Assembly (NCBI GenBank): GCA_963930655.1
Contig: OZ005605.1
Location: forward strand, 20,839,501 to 20,903,500
Reading direction: 5' to 3'
Source of the DNA: Myrica gale
Taxonomy: Eukaryota > Streptophyta > Magnoliopsida > Fagales > Myricaceae
Length of the DNA: 64,000 nucleotides
The notes beneath the pieces were generated by a model, which made no database searches, was not told the DNA's origin, and saw only the letters and a program-made list of their open reading frames with translations. Position numbers and translations under genes: made by a program. Below, one piece after another: positions 58,801 to 64,000 of this stretch (position 1 is the stretch's first letter; every line of letters begins with the position of its first letter).

Positions 58801-61650
58801 AAGGCAATTGCTCGTACTCCTGTAGCCTGAAATTGTAGCTATTTTTATGAGAACAGTGGAATTAAATCCTTATCCATTATGATCAAATTAAGAAGGGAAG
58901 ATAAAGAGGTCCCTCTAGCAAAACCAAAGCGAATAGTTGACATAAAGGAAAGGACAAAAACAGGCCTGATACATGTCGTTGAGTTTTCGGGTAATCACAA
59001 CAAAATACCAGCCTTCTAGAATACTATAATTTACAAAAAAGCTTTCAGGTTATAGAACATGGCACTATGTACCTCAGGTCTGGAAGATCCAATTAGTTCA
59101 AAGGTTTCTAGATCCCAGAATTTCACAGTTCTGTCTGCTGAACCTGGCAAACAATTTGTATGTTACGACAGCTTACTAATTACAAGTAAACATATTAGTG
59201 AGAATATACAGATTTCTGGAGGCAGACGAAAGGAATCAGAAACACGATACACATCGTCATTTGTATATAGTTGCAAACCTATAGATCAATAAACTACAAC
59301 ATTGCTAATTTGCCCCACATTTCTAGGAACACAATTTAAACAGGCCACAAAAAGGTTCAAAACTGCTATGCTTTATGTCAATAACTTTATTCAAGTAAAC
59401 TAAACAAATTACATAACCCACAACCATTAACCAACTCTAAGAAAAATTAAAGGTGGCTATCATAGCCCTCACACGCCCTCCCATCCACCCCCCACAAGAA
59501 AAGAAAAAAGCATATTCATTAAATTCCTTAATGAGATGACATTACAGGCTAATATAAGTTGTATGAATATGCAGGATACAAACTTCACCCCATTGGAGAC
59601 TTACTGACTATTTTGGAACTACTTTTTTTTTATAAATAAGACTATTTTGGAACTACTTAATCATGAAGACCATTTTTCATCTAATGTATGTCAAAATTAA
59701 GTCTGAAATTAGAGCAGACTCAGATGCTCGCTCACCTGAGACCAAAAGAAACTCAAGGGGATGGAAATCGATGGATCGAATGTGTCCTTCATGGAACTTG
59801 AAGTCATGCAAGAGCTTTCCAGCTGTCAGATCCCAAACCTGTTCAGTAGTAAGAGAAAGTTGCTGCTTATAGACACTGATGAGAAATCTTGCTGTAAGCT
59901 GCACTCTAGCAGTGTGATCCATTATTACCTTTACAACATTATCAAACCCACCAGAAACCACCCATCGACCATCAGGAGAGAATTTGATTGTACTAATGCC
60001 TCGTGTATGACCCTTGTATGTGTGAATGCATCCTTTCTTTCTAATATCCCAGATCTTTAGATTAGTATCCATGGAACCAGATGCAAAGAACTCTCCAAAT
60101 GGATGAAATTCAACAGCAGTGCAGTTGGATCTATGTCCAGTAAGAGTTCGAACCACTACACTTCAATAAGAATAATAAATGAGTTAGAAGTTTACTTATC
60201 AACAAGCCCTACAACTCATGTAACAATCGAAGGAAACAAGTGTTTAGATTCCATTCCAAACAAATGATTTGGAACCAAAAATAGTACCCCCTAGATTCTT
60301 ATGCTAGTCAGGCCCTCTAAGTAGGTGATATGATCCATATAGCAACATTGGTCAATTTCATTCTTTTTCTATTGTTTCAAAACAGATTATAAATAAGTTA
60401 ACCACTTTTTCAATCTAAGAACTACAAATTAACCAAAAAATACAAAACCAATCCGGAAATAACTCACTTTTTGCTTCCTCCAAGTCCCAGAGCTTTATCA
60501 CACCATTAGAAGCTCCGGCAAGCACCAAAACTTCTGCCGAATCAAAAGCTATGGATTCAACTGGACTTGTATGGCCACTCATGCTCTGCACAGTTTCACA
60601 CAAACCAAACAAAAATAAATAAATAAATTATTCCGCCGGACAAAGAAATCTTCCAGCAAATATACGACCCTTGTCAAACTAGATTTAAAACAAGCATAAA
60701 AGAAGAGACTTAGTTCAAAACTCAGTTACTCTGCTCGAAAGCAGTGTACACGAATACCCACAATGGGAACAAAGATAAAACACTAAACTTGGCAATGAGC
60801 CACTAACCTAAGGACCATATCATGACTCATGTGATCATTGAAGTTGTACAAGTTGGAAGTAATACCCTTAATTTGCCACGAGTAAGACCTTTTTTAACAA
60901 TTCCAAGGACGAAGGCAGATAAAAAAAACTCAAATACTATTGCAAATTCAACTATGGAATTTCTTAATTACGCGTAATGCAGGACACAGAGCTTGGACTT
61001 TTACCATTAGAGAATTGGGCTTCCCTATCGTCCAAAGATTAACATTATGGTCATCCCCGCCAGTGATAAAAAGGCGGCAAGCCTTCTTCCCAATATTCAG
61101 GCAGTTCACACTCCCCGAATGAGCCACGAATTCCTCTATTATTCAACTCAGTCAAGAAATCACACGGCCCAACACAAAATATGCAATTTGTAAGTTTGTT
61201 AAAAATATGGAAAGATTTAACAATTTCAGTTATGAACTTCGTTTGGACTGTAATGCTCCTAGTTGCAGAAAAATTTGAAGAAAGTGGAAAGTGTAAAGTA
61301 CGTTTTGGCTAGGTTCAGTTCAATTTCGGAACCATATTTTGACTCTCTTCTCTTCTCTTCTCTTATTCAAAATTCTAAAGGAAAAAAAAAGACCAAAAAT
61401 GGAAAGCCACTTAAACAATGCTCCAAAAAAAGGCCAACACAAGAACACAGCTCAGATAGGAAAAATAAACTTTTTCAGCTAAAATTTCAAGAGAATTTCC
61501 AAAAGAAGTTCAAATACTACCAGCAAGAAACCTAACATTAGAAAGAAATATCTCAAAGTTCGGAGCTGATTCAAGCTTTGCATGTAAACGAAAAAAAAAT
61601 ATAATGAACAAATTTTAAAGGATACGCAGCTTATATCCACGCTTCCCCAT
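52833..61650 (-). CDS. Katanin p80 WD40 repeat-containing subunit B1 homolog (KTN80)
   Basis: The regulatory subunit of the microtubule-severing enzyme katanin; it targets the p60 ATPase (KTN1) to branch and crossover points of cortical microtubules. Eighteen coding exons, minus strand: 61650-61626, 61135-61005, 60585-60468, 60155-59929, 59838-59736, 59143-59073, 58826-58752, 58667-58524, 58417-58231, 56919-56395, 55546-55490, 55410-55277, 54742-54617, 54217-54143, 54020-53908, 53412-53296, 53182-53114, 52911-52833. All phases close, giving 791 residues. It starts [15 protein letters not shown]. Residues about 10-300 form WD40 repeats, with WD-type ends in [27 protein letters not shown] and KFWDLETFE; several carry the DWD-box-like spacing known in CUL4-DDB1 receptors. 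Residues 300-600 are a Ser-rich linker, and about 600-785 the con80 domain that binds p60 ([44 protein letters not shown]). The linker wording ([11 protein letters not shown]) resembles the At1g61210/At1g11160 subgroup, from memory, although the length is nearer to the other pair. Confidence 0.96.
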
Positions 61651-64000
61651 TTCCCTGGAAGCTGCAGAAATCGAATTCTGAAGCTAAAACGAGATCGAGA
61701 AATGCAAGTCTTTAGCAGCGACGAAACAACGAAGGAAACTGCTTTACTTCCACGAACAACTTCGCGAATCATAAAAAGATTCTTTTTGCCCAAGAACTAA
61801 ATCCACCTAGAAAAGATGGGAACTGGATTCAGATGGAGAAAACAGTCGTACAAAGATTTCGTGGAAAAAGTTCCCAGACCGAAACAAAAAAAAACCGAAA
61901 AACGGGGAAAAAATAGTTTTTTTCTTTTATTTTTTTTCTGAGACGCGTCAGATAGAAGGAAAGAGACAGAGTCCTGGCCGTGATTAAAGACATGACTCTG
62001 CTAATTTTTCATTTGACCGAACTACCCCCAATTTCTTTTCGTTTCCCCTACCAAAATTACACAAATATCCAGAATAATCAGTTAAATGACGCAACGAAAC
62101 CCATATTTCTTTTCTCTCGCCTCTCGTAGATACGCATTTCAGTTCTAGTGGTTGAGGTTGGATTATCTAAAACTTTCCCTCAGACCGACCAGAGAGAAAT
62201 GACTGCTTAATTTCGTTATCTTTTTGTTCTTTCAATTTATTCTTCATTGCAGCACGTTGATGGCTCAGATAAATAGAAAAAAAATAATTTCTTTTTATAT
62301 GGGTGGGGGACTCTCAACTCTGCCTGCTAGCGGACGCTACCCACGAATATTTCTTGGATCTGGAAAATGACTTTGTGGCTGTGAAAGGAAGACAGATTCG
62401 TTAAACAATAATTTTCTTGCTGTTTTTATATCCTACGATCTGTGGTCTTTGTGAGTAGTAAATGTGCTATTGGCACGTTTGATTATTCCTTAAAACAGCC
62501 ATGGTGGCCGTCAACTTTGGTACATCTGCTCCTGCAGAACACGGTGTCAAAATTTTAAACTACGGTTATGTGTTCGTGTTGAGGAAAAATGTATGATTTT
62601 AGAGAAGTTGTGAATTTTTATGTTGAATAGTGTTTTATTGGTGTTTGTGTAAAGTGGAGAGAGAAATGATTTGATGTAATTGTTTAATAAAAAAGTATTA
62701 GATTTATGTGAAAAAGTAAAGAAAGAGAAAATTTATGTTGAATAAAAAATTAAAAAATTGTTGGAGATTGTGTAAAATGTATTGGTGTTTGTGTTTGAAT
62801 TCTAAACATGTTCGGTGGTAGATTTGTGAATATAGTTAGAATCCTGAAAAAAATCTGAAAATGAACATTACCATATAGTTTTTGCCTCTTCAGGCCCATG
62901 TCATCAACTACTGTGGGCATGCGTCAAACTGGGCAAGCAATTAATTCATATTTTGCTTAAACCACAAACAATGTGCATTCATTTCATTGCTCCATTTTCA
63001 ATCATTTTGAATTTATGAGCTTAGAAAACTCTGGAACACCCAAAGTTATTGCAGACAAGCTTCATTCCTTATTTTTCGAATTTAAAATTTTCTTATGTTT
63101 TCTTTCTTTCTTCTTTTCTCTGAGGATGGAATCCAGGCTCCTCATTGAGCCTCTTTTCCTGTGGAAGAATTTGTTTTTATTCGGGTTTTATAGTACTGCT
63201 TGTGCAGTTTTTTGGTTTAGTTTACGGGTCATTGATTTGGATAGGCTTTACTGGTCATACGTTTGAAGCAGAACGGTTCAATCAAGAGAGACGTGCCTCC
63301 CAGCATGGTTGACGAAAGCCTCATGCGTCTGCACTGTCAGCATCTTCCTAAAAAATCTGTTACCCAAAAATATATAGATATTTTTTTAAAAATCTCTCTC
63401 TGTTCCTTTCACTTTCTGTGCAATTATAATTGGTGGGAAAATCGTATGAAATGTAACCATCAGAGCTCTAAATCCATCCCAATCAAATGCACGGAACTGG
63501 TGTAAAGCAAATCGGGGGTTGCCGTAGTGGCCATAGCAATAAAGTACTCCATTGAAGAGCCAGTCAGGATGTCAAGGTCCCTTTATGGTGGTGGGGTTCC
63601 ATGGACGATTTTAGTCTTAGGCAAGAGGAATGTCTTTGCGGAAACAAGGTAAATCTGCACCATCTGGTGGGGAATACAAGCCACTGCTTTCCAACTTGGT
63701 CGATGTGCCTCGAGTCCTTTAATATGACATTCAATACTTCTAACATGTCCGTCGATTTAACGCAACTAGCGGGTGACATAACATCACCAAGCCCCCTTAC
63801 ATTCAATTATTTTGCGATGATCTCCAGTCTAGACTCTAGATACGTGCGTTTGAGCGTCAAAATTTTAGTACTCTCGTACTCGAATTCTTAGTCAAATTAT
63901 TCTCTTCTTTTTTTATTATAATCTTCATTCAAATATTTTCTTTTTATTTTATTTTATTATTAATTCTCTTAAATTATCTTCACTTTTTCATCAACTTTCA
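61651..64000. other. KTN80 leader/promoter and distal intergenic DNA
   Basis: The part up to about 62160 probably includes the KTN80 5' leader and promoter. Family A copy 4 lies at 62564-62872. Plus-strand frames at 62973-63266, 63263-63505 and 63601-63891 have no recognisable family. The final 100 bases resemble the interior of the MITE at 23363-23640 and may be a copy cut by the window edge. Confidence 0.45.
62564..62872 (+). repeat. MITE-like element, family A copy 4
   Basis: The best-preserved copy. The left end ggttatgtgttcgtgttg and the complement of the right end (ggtaatgttcattttcag) are inverted repeats. The interior carries ttgtgaatttttatgttga, gtgttttattggtgtttgtg, aatgatttgatgtaattg and ttggtgtttgtgtttgaatt. 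It lies about 0.9 kb upstream of the KTN80 start. Confidence 0.72.

Noticed and set aside
1..64000. tRNA, rRNA or other structured RNA genes
   Set aside because: Looked for tRNA-like A/B box spacing and conserved rRNA stretches by eye and found none convincing; a covariance-model search would be needed to exclude them.

Overview
This is a window of nuclear DNA from a flowering plant, most likely a eudicot. The genes are split into many short exons with GT-AG introns. The intergenic DNA and introns are AT-rich and full of small transposons. The protein families present (plant SCAMP, DUF707, a plant BRD4-type bromodomain protein, the KTN80 katanin subunit, a mitochondrial-type PAP phosphatase) are land-plant versions. 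I could not run searches, so the species is not resolved.

Layout: (1) 1-6.4 kb has no intact gene. It holds a foldback element, MITE-like elements, a 359-bp tandem duplication and a 5'-truncated LINE with a perfect 21-bp target duplication. (2) 6.45-11.24 kb, + strand: a three-exon HAL2/SAL1-type 3'(2'),5'-bisphosphate nucleotidase. (3) 16.70-17.16 kb, + strand: a single-exon secreted glycine-rich protein with a Cys-rich tail. (4) 18.50-24.75 kb, - strand: a complete 13-exon SCAMP gene. (5) 27.64-35.71 kb, - strand: a complete 14-coding-exon DUF707 gene with a duplicated leader/promoter segment. (6) 43.51-47.11 kb, - strand: a five-exon SANT/Myb-bromodomain gene (BRD4-like) whose last exon appears to be one base out of frame. 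A decayed copy of part of its exon 4 lies 2 kb downstream. (7) 47.79-49.61 kb: a 1.8-kb Mutator-like element with long inverted termini and a perfect 9-bp target duplication. It carries a decayed CRM-domain gene fragment and the 5' end of a second gene, so it looks like a Pack-MULE. (8) 52.83-61.65 kb, - strand: a complete 18-exon KTN80 (katanin p80) gene.

The four minus-strand genes, read in order SCAMP - DUF707 - BRD4-like - KTN80, match from memory the Arabidopsis order At1g61250 - At1g61240 - At1g61215 - At1g61210. This suggests an ancient conserved block rather than a functional cluster. The products act in different places: vesicle membranes, a membrane-anchored and probably Golgi enzyme-like protein, the nucleus, and the microtubule-severing complex. 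Exon boundaries were set by hand from splice dinucleotides and reading-frame continuity; every gene except the BRD4-like one closes in frame.
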